This document shows, piece after piece, positions 24,337 to 32,412 of a DNA stretch of 64,000 nt (its first letter is position 1; every line of letters starts with the position of its first letter). The stretch spans positions 41,599 through 105,598 of the forward strand of contig JAVBNG010000003.1 of assembly GCA_031551695.1 (NCBI GenBank), read 5' to 3'. The translations under genes and the position numbers were made by a program. The notes below the pieces were generated by a model. The model saw nothing but the letters and a program-made list of their open reading frames with translations. It had not been told where the DNA came from and searched no databases. Source of the stretch: JAAYCI01 sp031551695 (GTDB lineage: Bacteria > Bacillota > Clostridia > Oscillospirales > Ruminococcaceae).

Positions 24337-24663
24337 TTGGACAAAGGAGCATTTAGCCTTGGGCTTGGCCGCAGAATCAGTGACGCGAGGATGGGGAAAA
24401 ATATCAAAGCTGACAAACTGGCCGAAGCTGCGGGCATCACCACGCAGGCGATGAGCAATATTGAATGTGGAAAGGTTGACTGCAAGTCATCTACCCTTCT
24501 AAAGATTTGCACGGCCCTTGGGGCTAGTTCAGATTATATTTTGGGGATGGAACAACGAAAAACATCAACGGATATACCGATTCTTCTATCAAAACTGAAT
24601 GATGATGAAGTATTGATAGTGGAACAACTGATACGAGGTCTGGCAGCCATCCATCATAAATAG
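24337..24663 (+). CDS. XRE-family HTH regulator
   Basis: 108 residues from the TTG at 24337 (GGGGTGATAGA ribosome site); an in-frame TTG at 24319 is the alternative. The N-terminal Cro/CI-type domain reads LGRRISDARMGKNIKADKLAEAAGITTQAMSNIECGK, with recognition helix ITTQAMSNIE, then STLLKICTALGASSDYILG. The C-terminal third is a short variable tail. It is divergent from the sigma-like gene and shares its control region, so a repressor of that region is a fair guess. A terminator separates it from agrC. Confidence 0.87.
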   Translation: MDKGAFSLGLGRRISDARMGKNIKADKLAEAAGITTQAMSNIECGKVDCKSSTLLKICTALGASSDYILGMEQRKTSTDIPILLSKLNDDEVLIVEQLIRGLAAIHHK

Positions 24664-24664
24664 C

Positions 24665-24699
24665 AAGCGCCTGTTTCAGATGAAACATGGCGCTTTTTT
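24665..24699 (+). terminator. Terminator between XRE gene and agrC
   Basis: AAGCGCC...TGTTT pairs with AAACA..TGGCGCTT, followed by six T. agrC begins 25 bases later with a GGAAAGGAGGGG site. Confidence 0.8.
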
Positions 24700-24723
24700 G
24701 TTGCGGGAAAGGAGGGGCCCACT

Positions 24724-26061
24724 ATGGTTGAATACCTTTCGCACTATATCTTAACCGTCCTACAAATCTGCGCAAATATCTACTTTGCACATTTATTCTT
24801 TAAAAATGGAAAAGTCGGTCGAATGATGGTTGCAGCGGTTCTTGCATCACTGCCCATCCCCCCAATCAACGCCTTGGGAAATATGGCACTAAATTTCTTG
24901 TCGGCCTATTGGGTGCTGTTCATTGCCCTGCGTATCACCTTCCAACAAAAAGTAACACGCCTTGCCGCAATGTCATTGGTAATTTGTGTGCTCAACTTTA
25001 TTGTTGAACTGCTTACGTTACTTATGTCTTCACTCATTTTCGGCAGCTACACGCAGAATATCATTGAGGAAAATATTAATAATGCGATTTATGCGTTCAT
25101 TGTATTGCTCGTTTTCTTCACAATTACCTGTCTGTTAAAAATTGCCATTGACAGGTGGCAGGCAGAGCAGCCCCTTGTATTTTCCAGCAATTCCAGGGTG
25201 GTTCTGCTGCCAGTTATGACAATTATTGTCGGTTACTATATCATGTATGCTGGCGAATGCGAGTACAATGAAAACTTGTCCATCATTGGCCTGATTATCT
25301 TTATCCTACTGATCGCCGTTAATATAGCGATGTTGTTCAGTGCGGAGAATGAGCGGAAAAAGCATGAGCTTAAGGCAACTCTTGCCACCATACGTTTACA
25401 GGAAGAATACAACGCCGAAGCTATACGGCAGATGGAGAAAAGCCAACAGGAGTTTGCAAAGCAGGCCCACGACTTCAAGTATCACTTGATTTCAATTGAG
25501 GAAATGATACAAACTCAAAAGCAGCAATATGAATTGGATGCCGCCGGGGAGTATGTGCAAAGCCTTTTGAATGATATTGACACTCCGCCAAAGGCAGGCG
25601 GGGCAAATATTCAAAACACGGCTCTGCGCGTTATGGTGAATCGGTTGAAAAACCAATGCGAGGAACAGGGTATAGAACTTAGCACCGATATTCGATACAG
25701 TGACTTTTCCTTTATGCGGTTCCAAGATATTTGCTCGTTTTTCGCAAACGCCTTTGACAATGCTCTGTGGGCCTGTGGGCAAATAAGCGAGATGACAAAA
25801 ACCATTGAGGTAATCGTCAAAAAGTGGCATAACATAGTGCATATCAAGGTTACCAATACTTATTTAGCCCCAGTGGTAAAATGGGAGTGGCGATTTCTTT
25901 CACAGAAGGGAGAGATACCCCGAACCGGCATTGGCACACAGAATATGAAAAGAAGTGTAGAGCGTTACGGCGGTTCCATTGAATGGGAGCAGGGCGAGAA
26001 CCGTTTTTCTGTCATTGCCATTGTACCCATTTCCCGGCCAGATGAACCGAATATACGATAA
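24724..26061 (+). CDS. agrC: AgrC-type sensor histidine kinase (GHKL)
   Basis: 445 residues. Residues 1-205 hold about six membrane helices, the peptide-sensing part of AgrC/ComD-type kinases. A coiled linker (EYNAEAIRQMEKSQQEFAK) leads to the phospho-acceptor box QAHDFKYHLISIEE with H249. The HATPase part has the N box FFANAFDNALWACGQ (N345) and G box TGIGTQNMKRSVERYGG (about 401-417). It should autophosphorylate on binding the cyclic peptide and pass phosphate to the LytTR regulator at 26931. The last codons overlap the first LytTR repeat of the agrD promoter. The strong AAAGGAGGGG ribosome site supports the ATG. Confidence 0.9.
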   Translation: MVEYLSHYILTVLQICANIYFAHLFFKNGKVGRMMVAAVLASLPIPPINALGNMALNFLSAYWVLFIALRITFQQKVTRLAAMSLVICVLNFIVELLTLLMSSLIFGSYTQNIIEENINNAIYAFIVLLVFFTITCLLKIAIDRWQAEQPLVFSSNSRVVLLPVMTIIVGYYIMYAGECEYNENLSIIGLIIFILLIAVNIAMLFSAENERKKHELKATLATIRLQEEYNAEAIRQMEKSQQEFAKQAHDFKYHLISIEEMIQTQKQQYELDAAGEYVQSLLNDIDTPPKAGGANIQNTALRVMVNRLKNQCEEQGIELSTDIRYSDFSFMRFQDICSFFANAFDNALWACGQISEMTKTIEVIVKKWHNIVHIKVTNTYLAPVVKWEWRFLSQKGEIPRTGIGTQNMKRSVERYGGSIEWEQGENRFSVIAIVPISRPDEPNIR

Positions 26062-26114
26062 AAGCGACCGAATATACGATAGCCGACCCGCTACGAGCCA
26101 AGGGCGGCTATACT
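26046..26114 (+). promoter_or_regulatory. Candidate LytTR (AgrA)-activated promoter of agrDB
   Basis: The same 15-bp sequence ACCGAATATACGATA occurs at 26046-26060 (inside the agrC 3' end) and 26067-26081, exactly 21 bp apart. A -10 box TATACT (26109-26114) starts 42 bp after the proximal repeat start. No clear -35 is present. A 21-bp direct repeat is the known binding geometry of AgrA and other LytTR regulators. Confidence 0.75.
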
Positions 26115-26158
26115 GATGCCGTAATGCCTTTGGGCAAAAAAACATCGGAGGAATCACA

Positions 26159-26317
26159 ATGAAATCTTTTATCACATTGGTACAAAAACACGCGCTGGGC
26201 ATCATGTCCTGCATGGCCCTCATGGTTACGGTGATGAACACCAACAGGATGTGCTACTTCTGTTTCAACCAGCCGAAGCCGCCCGCGGGTATGGACAAGT
26301 ACCGCGCCCACAAATGA
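26159..26317 (+). CDS. agrD: AgrD-type cyclic autoinducer peptide precursor
   Basis: A 52-residue ORF with a strong CGGAGGA ribosome site eight to twelve bases upstream. An N-terminal amphipathic/hydrophobic leader (KSFITLVQKHALGIMSCMAL) is followed by NTNRM-CYFCF-NQPKPPAGMDKYRAHK. The CxxxF core followed by an (x)QPKxP recognition tail is the signature of the cyclic lactone autoinducer (AgrD) family. C32 to F36 is the predicted five-residue thiolactone ring; a second cysteine, C35, lies inside it. The stop overlaps the agrB start (ATGA, 26314-26317). AgrB would cut after F36 and close the ring. Confidence 0.9.
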   Translation: MKSFITLVQKHALGIMSCMALMVTVMNTNRMCYFCFNQPKPPAGMDKYRAHK

Positions 26318-26892
26318 GGGCCAGCGAACGGCTGGCAGCCAGGGCGGTTTCTACCGGGGCGATTGAACCGCAGGACGCCGAAGTATACGCCTATTCCTAT
26401 CGGATGTTGTTTATGACGGTGTTGCTCTGGCTGTCGGCTATCTTAACTGGGCTCATTTTTCGGCAGCTTTGGGGAATGCTCTTGTTTATGATGTTCTTCG
26501 TCCCTTTGCGGGAGTTTGCCGGGGGCATCCATGTAAAATCTCCGCTGCTGTGTTACGTTGGCACCGTCCTTGTGTTCATAGTGGTGGCTGGTGCAGCCCA
26601 CGCGCCCCAGCTTGGTGTACTGCGTAACGTCTTGCTGGCTCTGCTGCCCCTTTCTGGCCTCCTGTTGCTATGGCTGGCCCCACAGGAGGACGAAAACAAA
26701 CCGGCCAGCGCAAACGAACACCGCCACTTCAAAAGGGTGGCGCGGCTGATTCTCGCCGCGGAAGTCACTGCTATTGGCGCCATCACCCTGTTTGTGCAAG
26801 CCCCGGCCTTGGGCTACTTTGCCCTTTGCGGCCTCCACCTGTGCGCACTTCTGGTCACGATTAAGGCCATAACCCGGAAGTGTCGCCAATAG
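26314..26892 (+). CDS. agrB: AgrB-type accessory gene regulator, peptide-processing membrane protease
   Basis: 192 residues with four to six membrane helices. The catalytic pair sits in LREFAGGIHVKSPLLCYVG: H73 and C80, the same spacing as H77/C84 of staphylococcal AgrB. After helix 4 the cytoplasmic loop APQEDENKPASANEHRHFKR matches the family. It trims the AgrD tail, forms the thiolactone and helps export the peptide. The ATG at 26314 overlaps the agrD stop; the longer open frame upstream overlaps agrD and is not real coding. A bidirectional terminator follows. Confidence 0.93.
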   Translation: MRASERLAARAVSTGAIEPQDAEVYAYSYRMLFMTVLLWLSAILTGLIFRQLWGMLLFMMFFVPLREFAGGIHVKSPLLCYVGTVLVFIVVAGAAHAPQLGVLRNVLLALLPLSGLLLLWLAPQEDENKPASANEHRHFKRVARLILAAEVTAIGAITLFVQAPALGYFALCGLHLCALLVTIKAITRKCRQ

Positions 26893-26932
26893 AAAAACCG
26901 CAGCTTGCTTTTAATGGCAGGCTGCGGTTTTT
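26893..26932. terminator. Bidirectional terminator between agrB and agrA
   Basis: AAAAACCGCAGC (26893-26904) pairs perfectly over 12 bp with GCTGCGGTTTTT (26921-26932). It serves the convergent agrB and agrA genes. Confidence 0.88.
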
Positions 26933-27638
26933 ATTTGTCATGTTCCAGCATTTTGTCAATGCAAAGGATAAAGGCTTTCTTCTGTCTGCGGGATAGTGTT
27001 ATCTTGGCGCCATCGGCCATCAGCACGGTACTGCCACTTATTTCCCGCACATACTCAAGGTTGGCGATGCAGCCTTGATGCGCAACTGCAAAGGTACTCT
27101 CGGGCAGCTTCTTTGCCAGTTCTTTCAGCGGCTCCCACGTTTCTATTACGCCGGTGTCACAATAGATTTTCTGCTTGCGACCCTCGGCCTCGACGCGCTG
27201 GATGCGGGCGGTGTCCAGCAGGGCGGCACCGCCCGGTGTTCGGATGGAAACCGTCGCCCTGCTACGCTCCCATTTAGAAAACACAGCATCCATGACGGCC
27301 ACGGTTTTCTCGACAGTGATAGGCTTTAGCAGATAGCGGAACGCCTCAGCCTCGTACCCTTCCAATGAATACTGCGGGTAAGCAGTCTGGAAGATGATAA
27401 CCGACTGATTTCCTACCGCGCGCAACTTTTTTGCCACTTGTACCCCACTTTCCCCTTCGGGGAAATCTATGTCCAAAAAGATAATGTCAAATTCTTTTGA
27501 TGCGGCATATAGCTGTTGCGTTGTCTCATATTCCACAACATGAAACTCCCGGTTTGAGCGGAAAGAGTAATCAAGTAAAGTCCTTTTCAATTTTTTGCGA
27601 TGTTGTTCTTCATCATCACAAATACAAATTTGATACAT
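26931..27638 (-). CDS. agrA: AgrA-type LytTR response regulator
   Basis: 235 residues. The receiver domain (1-120) has the acidic CDDEEQ pocket, phospho-acceptor D56 in DIIFLDIDFP, the T/K switch residues in IIFQTAYPQYS and FRYLLKPI. The C-terminal LytTR domain (about 130-232) shows VEAEGRKQKIYCDTGVIETWEPLKELAKKLP (quoted as a marker) and FAVAHQGCIANLEYVREI, close to the AgrA/ComE pattern. It is the expected partner of the kinase at 24724 and the expected binder of the 21-bp repeats at 24127-24195 and 26046-26114. It lies only 32 bases after the deacetylase stop on the same strand with no terminator seen, so glycan-operon read-through could add to its expression. Confidence 0.92.
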   Translation of the reverse strand: MYQICICDDEEQHRKKLKRTLLDYSFRSNREFHVVEYETTQQLYAASKEFDIIFLDIDFPEGESGVQVAKKLRAVGNQSVIIFQTAYPQYSLEGYEAEAFRYLLKPITVEKTVAVMDAVFSKWERSRATVSIRTPGGAALLDTARIQRVEAEGRKQKIYCDTGVIETWEPLKELAKKLPESTFAVAHQGCIANLEYVREISGSTVLMADGAKITLSRRQKKAFILCIDKMLEHDK

Positions 27639-27670
27639 AATTATACCTAATAATTTGAGATTCTACAGAA

Positions 27671-28423
27671 TTAGCAATTATGCACCTCAAAAACACGAGA
27701 GACTGTACAATACTCAATGTCCGGTTTTCCAGAAATCTTCTGCAATATCTTTTCAATGCTATTCCATGAGCTAAGTGCAGTGCCGTAGTCAAATTCATAT
27801 CCATGGCCCCACATGACAAAAAGAAGATTATCCTGTACAGGTTTTTCTGCAATAAATTGTTCAAGCAAAACCATGGCATTCTTGTCCTTATGGGAGCAAG
27901 TCGGCCTAAATCGCATGGGATTATCCGGGAACGCAAATGTTTTGCTTGAAAATGCCTCCCGGCCATAAACAAATCCCATTTCTTGAAGACATACCGCTGC
28001 ATCCTCAGATGAAAACCCGCCGGGATAGGCGTGGCCGGTGATTGGATAGCCGACTATTTGACTAAGAATCTCTACATCCTTTGCTAAAGATTCCTTTACC
28101 TCTGCAAAAGGCAACTTTGCGAGAGCTTCATGTTTGTAAGCATGGGAGGCAACTTCAAACCCCTCATAAACCTGCTTGATTTCATCTTGTGGTATGCGAT
28201 TATGTGAACTGTGTTTGAATAGAGCTCGTCTAATCTTTGCTTCTGCCGGGATATCCATAAACCCAATGTTGCCAATTCGCGCAACGTAATCACGCTGACC
28301 AAATAAGCCACCATTGAGGTTGAATGTACATTGTACCCCATACTTTTTCAGAAGCCGAATGAGTTTTTTATCTTGCTCAAGCCCATCATCAAAGCTCATT
28401 GCAAAATACTTCTTATACCCCAT
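27671..28423 (-). CDS. Polysaccharide deacetylase (NodB/CE4-like)
   Basis: 250 residues. NodB-type motifs are present: motif 1 FAMSFDDGLEQD (catalytic base and metal Asp), motif 2 SHAYKHEAL in place of HxxxH, motif 3 HAYPGGFSSEDAA, and a C-terminal MWGHGYEFD with the late histidine. It is probably cytoplasmic because no signal peptide is visible, which points to oligosaccharides rather than wall polymer. It is the last cargo gene before agrA. The ATG at 28423 has a GGTGG site; an in-frame GTG nine bases upstream is part of that site. Confidence 0.85.
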   Translation of the reverse strand: MGYKKYFAMSFDDGLEQDKKLIRLLKKYGVQCTFNLNGGLFGQRDYVARIGNIGFMDIPAEAKIRRALFKHSSHNRIPQDEIKQVYEGFEVASHAYKHEALAKLPFAEVKESLAKDVEILSQIVGYPITGHAYPGGFSSEDAAVCLQEMGFVYGREAFSSKTFAFPDNPMRFRPTCSHKDKNAMVLLEQFIAEKPVQDNLLFVMWGHGYEFDYGTALSSWNSIEKILQKISGKPDIEYCTVSRVFEVHNC

Positions 28424-28474
28424 AAATACCACCTACTCCATCAGTTTGACAGGTCTCATTGCGATAATCATTGT

Positions 28475-28517
28475 AAATCATCAACGCCGGATAGTGAGTA
28501 CCCGGCGTTGATGATTT
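28475..28517. terminator. Long inverted repeat after the GH3 gene
   Basis: AAATCATCAACGCCGG (28475-28490) and CCGGCGTTGATGATTT (28502-28517) are a perfect 16-bp stem, 12 bases after the GH3 stop on the minus strand. The T tail on the minus strand is short, so it may end, attenuate or protect the GH3 transcript. Confidence 0.6.
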
Positions 28518-28528
28518 AACTTTTTGCG

Positions 28529-30805
28529 TTAATCCTTTTCCGAATACTTTATAACCCGTTCATCGTTAATAACGCCGCTCCAATTCATACCAAAAGAGAA
28601 ATCGTAGACATGCCCCTCGCTATCTACATGGCACTCCATATCAAACGGAACATCCTCAAACTGTTCCTCAACCGTTTCCATGTTTGCCGGTATTTGCATT
28701 GGAAGCAGTCCAGAAGGTTCATGAATACCACAAAGGATTTCCAGCGTTGCTTTTGGCTGTTCACCAAAACTACCAATGATAGCATCAGCACTTGGCTCAA
28801 ATTCTGCCATCACCAATGGACCAGTCATTTTCACATATACAATTACTGGTTTATCGCCCATTTTTTCCTTTGTACTAAGAACCACATCCAAATCGGATTC
28901 ATTGTCGACAGTTACAGATTTGCCCTTATACGACCTATCTATAAAGCTTTCTGTTGGGTCGCCGCCTGCTATACTCACTTCGCGGGCACAGTCAGCAGTG
29001 TAGGGGCGGTATTGAAGGCTAACAGGAACATACCCATTGCCGCCATTTTTTCGGTCTTCTACACTGTATCCGTCCAGCATACTTGTTGCTGCGCCATCTG
29101 GCATACGAATGACACACAGGGACGCATCTGCTTGTTCGGGTTCGTCTACCACATCAAAATACTGTTTTACCAAGTTGCGGTCTATCGGGTCTACCCAACT
29201 TTCCTCATGGGTTTTTCCCATCCAATCAGTGAAGCCAGGGGTATAAAGCTTTGGAATATAAAGCTTTGTTCTTTTTTGCAGCGGCAGCGTACTTTCCTTA
29301 TTTTTTAGCAATACAGTAGATTTGATTTGCGCATCATAGCCTGCGGCAACAAACTTATCACTCCCAACCAATGCTGCGGAAACTTCGGCGTCCAAATAAG
29401 GATTTTCAAACAGGCCAGTACGAAACAGGTTGCGTAGAATGCGCATGCCTGATTGCTCAAAGCGTGTGCGCATGGCCTCTTCGCCATACTCTTTAACACC
29501 CATTTTGTAGGCCGACATCACTATGCTTTTGTCATCCAGGCCACCAAACTGATCCACGCCCGCCATGAATGCTTTGTAACAACGTTCTTCGATTGTAAGG
29601 TTCTCAACACCCCAGCATTTACCGCCCATCAAACTATCGACACTGGGTGCAGGGTCGCGCAGGATTCCCCAATCAGTACATACCAGTTCGTCATACCCAA
29701 ACTTGTCACGCAATAAATCCGTTATCAAATATTTACTGTAACTGCATCCGACGTTTTCTCCATATTTTATATCTTGATCGTAGACGACAGTGTAATATGG
29801 CATTACAGCAGAAGCCCTTTGGGTCTTTCCGCTCAATTTGAATGCACCGTCTACAAATGGCGCAAGATGCTCGTCAAAATTGTTTCCGGGATAAACCGAA
29901 TATTTGCCACAAGCAAAATGAGCATCCCGTCCACCCTCTATAGCACCGCCACCGGGCCAGTGCTTTACCATTGCATTTACGCTGTCAAATCCCCAACCAT
30001 CTTTTGTTTCACGCTCACCGCAAGATGTTTGGAAACCATCACAGTATGCCCTCGCCATATCGGCACTTAGAGCGGGGGATTCTCCGAATGTTCCTTGGAA
30101 GCGTGTCCAGCGGGGATCGGTGGCCAAGTCTATTTGTGGCGAAAGTGCTGTGGTGATACCCATAGCTCTGTATTCCTGCGAAGCGACCCCACCGAATCTG
30201 CGAACTAACTCCGGGTCAAAAGTCGCAGCGAGCCCAATAGGCTCAGACCAGTGCGAAGTGTCCCCGGATGCACCAATATCAAACTCCATAGAGACAATGG
30301 TGCCGTGGCGCGGGTCTGAGCTCAGGCCAATAGGTATTCCGAACGGCATCTCCTCGGCCAAGGATTGAAGATTGTTGTTCCACATCGCTGCATCTTTGGG
30401 TGTTTGTACCGCTCCCACCAGCATGTGCCGGATAAAATCATTACGGATTTTGTCGATTTGTTTGTCCGAAAGTGCATACGCCGGGGCACCACTTTCGGCC
30501 CGAGACTTTCCACCATATAGGGTATTGCCAAAATATGGGCTATCAATTCCAGGCACAAATTGGTGTGAGCTGTGCAAGATTAGCCCGGCAAGCTGTTCAA
30601 TAGAAAGTCGTTTTGCCAGGTCTTCAGCACGTTCTTCCGGTGAAAGCCGCCAATCCACGTAAGGATGCACCACACCATCCTTCGCTAAATCTTTAAATGC
30701 CAGCCCATCCTTTTCAATAATACCCACACCCGATTCCGTTGAATATCCAAGCGTAGGTCCGTTTGGGTTTTGAACGTACTTAATTTCTGGAACAAACTTT
30801 TTCAT
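28529..30805 (-). CDS. Glycoside hydrolase family 3 (divergent)
   Basis: 758 residues. The GH3 (beta/alpha)8 domain shows FGIPIGLSSDPRHG, ITTALSPQIDLATDPRW, MVKHWPGGGAIEGGRDAHF and the nucleophile motif YDELVCTDWGIL (Asp). The second domain has SAYKMGVKEYGEEAMRTRFEQS and an alpha/beta sandwich with TVLLKNKESTLPLQKR, followed by a DKPVIVYVKMTGPLV strand. No signal peptide, so it likely works inside the cell on imported oligosaccharides; beta-glucosidase and beta-xylosidase are the commonest activities. It is downstream of the esterase gene (33-bp gap, AAGAGGTGATG site). Confidence 0.88.
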   Translation of the reverse strand: MKKFVPEIKYVQNPNGPTLGYSTESGVGIIEKDGLAFKDLAKDGVVHPYVDWRLSPEERAEDLAKRLSIEQLAGLILHSSHQFVPGIDSPYFGNTLYGGKSRAESGAPAYALSDKQIDKIRNDFIRHMLVGAVQTPKDAAMWNNNLQSLAEEMPFGIPIGLSSDPRHGTIVSMEFDIGASGDTSHWSEPIGLAATFDPELVRRFGGVASQEYRAMGITTALSPQIDLATDPRWTRFQGTFGESPALSADMARAYCDGFQTSCGERETKDGWGFDSVNAMVKHWPGGGAIEGGRDAHFACGKYSVYPGNNFDEHLAPFVDGAFKLSGKTQRASAVMPYYTVVYDQDIKYGENVGCSYSKYLITDLLRDKFGYDELVCTDWGILRDPAPSVDSLMGGKCWGVENLTIEERCYKAFMAGVDQFGGLDDKSIVMSAYKMGVKEYGEEAMRTRFEQSGMRILRNLFRTGLFENPYLDAEVSAALVGSDKFVAAGYDAQIKSTVLLKNKESTLPLQKRTKLYIPKLYTPGFTDWMGKTHEESWVDPIDRNLVKQYFDVVDEPEQADASLCVIRMPDGAATSMLDGYSVEDRKNGGNGYVPVSLQYRPYTADCAREVSIAGGDPTESFIDRSYKGKSVTVDNESDLDVVLSTKEKMGDKPVIVYVKMTGPLVMAEFEPSADAIIGSFGEQPKATLEILCGIHEPSGLLPMQIPANMETVEEQFEDVPFDMECHVDSEGHVYDFSFGMNWSGVINDERVIKYSEKD

Positions 30806-30838
30806 TTACATCACCTCTTAATATGGTTTGTGAACACT

Positions 30839-32383
30839 TCACAATGAATGAGAAAATGCAGTGCTTTGCCACAAAAACGGTTTTGCTGCAATGCCAGCAC
30901 TATTATATAGATTTACATTGCAATATGGTGTTTGTGCATATTGTGCGCATACACTTGCGTCTTTTTGAAGTATGCCCGCCCTTATTTCAATTGAACAACC
31001 GGAAACCTTACAATCACATTCTTGCACCTTTTTACCGTTCACAAATAGACACATTGCATTAAGCTTTTCGCCTTGTTGTACCAAACCGTTGCCACTATAT
31101 TTAAAGTCCAGTCGCAGGAAGCCGTCGCCCAATTCACCTTGCAGCAGTTCGGGAGGTTCACATAATATATCTTCGCCATACACTTTCCCCATAGCCATCA
31201 AAGCAAGACGTTCACCAACAGGGCGCTTTCTTTTGGGATGAATATCTGTCTTTTCGCCAGCATCCATGATAGAAACCATGTATGTATTGGGGACGGCCTT
31301 ACTCACCAACTCTTGTTTTTCTCTGATAATCGGGAATCTTTCTCCTGTCACGCCTAAGCGTTTTTCAAAAGGAGCCAACTGCACAAATAAAAACGGGAGC
31401 ATACCGTTCCATTCATCTCTCCAGCACTCAATAAGGGATGCAAACAAACTGTCATAGATTTCTGGTTTGTTTTCATCTGCCTCACCTTGATACCAAATTA
31501 CGCCCTTACAAGTAAATCCAGCTATCCGGCGTACCATGTGATTGTATAACCCGGCCGGTCTGTTTACATTATGAGGCCCCATTTGGCCTATCACTTTGGA
31601 TAGCTTATGTTGGTAGTAAATTGCCTTGCCTATTGAGACTGGTCCAACTTGCCCTGCCGATATCTTTGCCCGAAAGGCGGTCATTTTTTCGGATGCCATG
31701 AATTCACGTATTTGACGATTTTGCGCCTTGTACTTCACCAAGTCAAGAGATTCCACGCTGGATTTGTATTCTTCCAAGTAGATATTTAGTTCTGGTTTGG
31801 CGGCAAGATAGCTTTCACTTAGCCATGTTGATGCGGAAGTGCCGCCCCAGTTACAACCTACAATGCCAATTGGAACATTGTACTTCTCTTGCAAGCAGTT
31901 CGCAAAATAAAACCCAACAGCAGAAAAACAACCGGCATGCATTGAATTGAAGCAAAGCCACTGGTCCCATTCGCTGCTATCTTTTAGTCCCTCCGATGCT
32001 TCTTCATCAAAAGAATATTTTCCCACATCAAAGAAGCGTAGATGCTCGTTATGGGCATTTGTAATTTGCATTGGTCCATCCGTTTCGTGTAGCAACTGAA
32101 ACTCCATATTGCTTTGTCCGCCCGCAATCCACACCTCCCCAATATCAACATTGTAAAAAGTAAGTGTGCTACTTCCTACAAAAGATAGGGAACAATTAAA
32201 AGAAGCGTTTTGAGGGGGAAGCATGATTTCCAGTTCACCTTTTGGCACAAATGCTTCTACTAGACATTTGTCATTCAAATAAACCGTGATTGTTTCTTCA
32301 AGATTGCTATGGCCCCATATCCGTATAGGTTGCTGCTGTTGTAGAACCATACCATCTTGAAAAATATGGGCCAATTCAAGCAT
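30839..32383 (-). CDS. SGNH-type sialate O-acetylesterase-like carbohydrate esterase
   Basis: 514 residues of the sialate O-acetylesterase/DUF303 family. The nucleophile block is WIAGGQSNMEFQL (Ser), the oxyanion Gly and Asn lie in IGIVGCNWGGTSAS, VIWYQGEADENK is the block III-like motif, and the Asp-His pair is in EKTDIHPKRKRPVGERLAL. A beta-sandwich precedes the catalytic part. In a GH2/GH3 locus the natural role is removing acetyl groups from plant or host glycans such as acetylxylan or sialic acid; the sequence does not decide. The promoter side is interrupted by the IS630 insertion. Confidence 0.86.
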   Translation of the reverse strand: MLELAHIFQDGMVLQQQQPIRIWGHSNLEETITVYLNDKCLVEAFVPKGELEIMLPPQNASFNCSLSFVGSSTLTFYNVDIGEVWIAGGQSNMEFQLLHETDGPMQITNAHNEHLRFFDVGKYSFDEEASEGLKDSSEWDQWLCFNSMHAGCFSAVGFYFANCLQEKYNVPIGIVGCNWGGTSASTWLSESYLAAKPELNIYLEEYKSSVESLDLVKYKAQNRQIREFMASEKMTAFRAKISAGQVGPVSIGKAIYYQHKLSKVIGQMGPHNVNRPAGLYNHMVRRIAGFTCKGVIWYQGEADENKPEIYDSLFASLIECWRDEWNGMLPFLFVQLAPFEKRLGVTGERFPIIREKQELVSKAVPNTYMVSIMDAGEKTDIHPKRKRPVGERLALMAMGKVYGEDILCEPPELLQGELGDGFLRLDFKYSGNGLVQQGEKLNAMCLFVNGKKVQECDCKVSGCSIEIRAGILQKDASVCAQYAQTPYCNVNLYNSAGIAAKPFLWQSTAFSHSL

Positions 32384-32412
32384 CCCTAATATCTCCTTAT
32401 GTTAAGTCAGTC

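Noticed and set aside
26251..26313. Upstream extension of agrB
   Set aside because: It overlaps agrD in another frame; the ATG at 26314 in ATGA overlap with the agrD stop is the coupled start.
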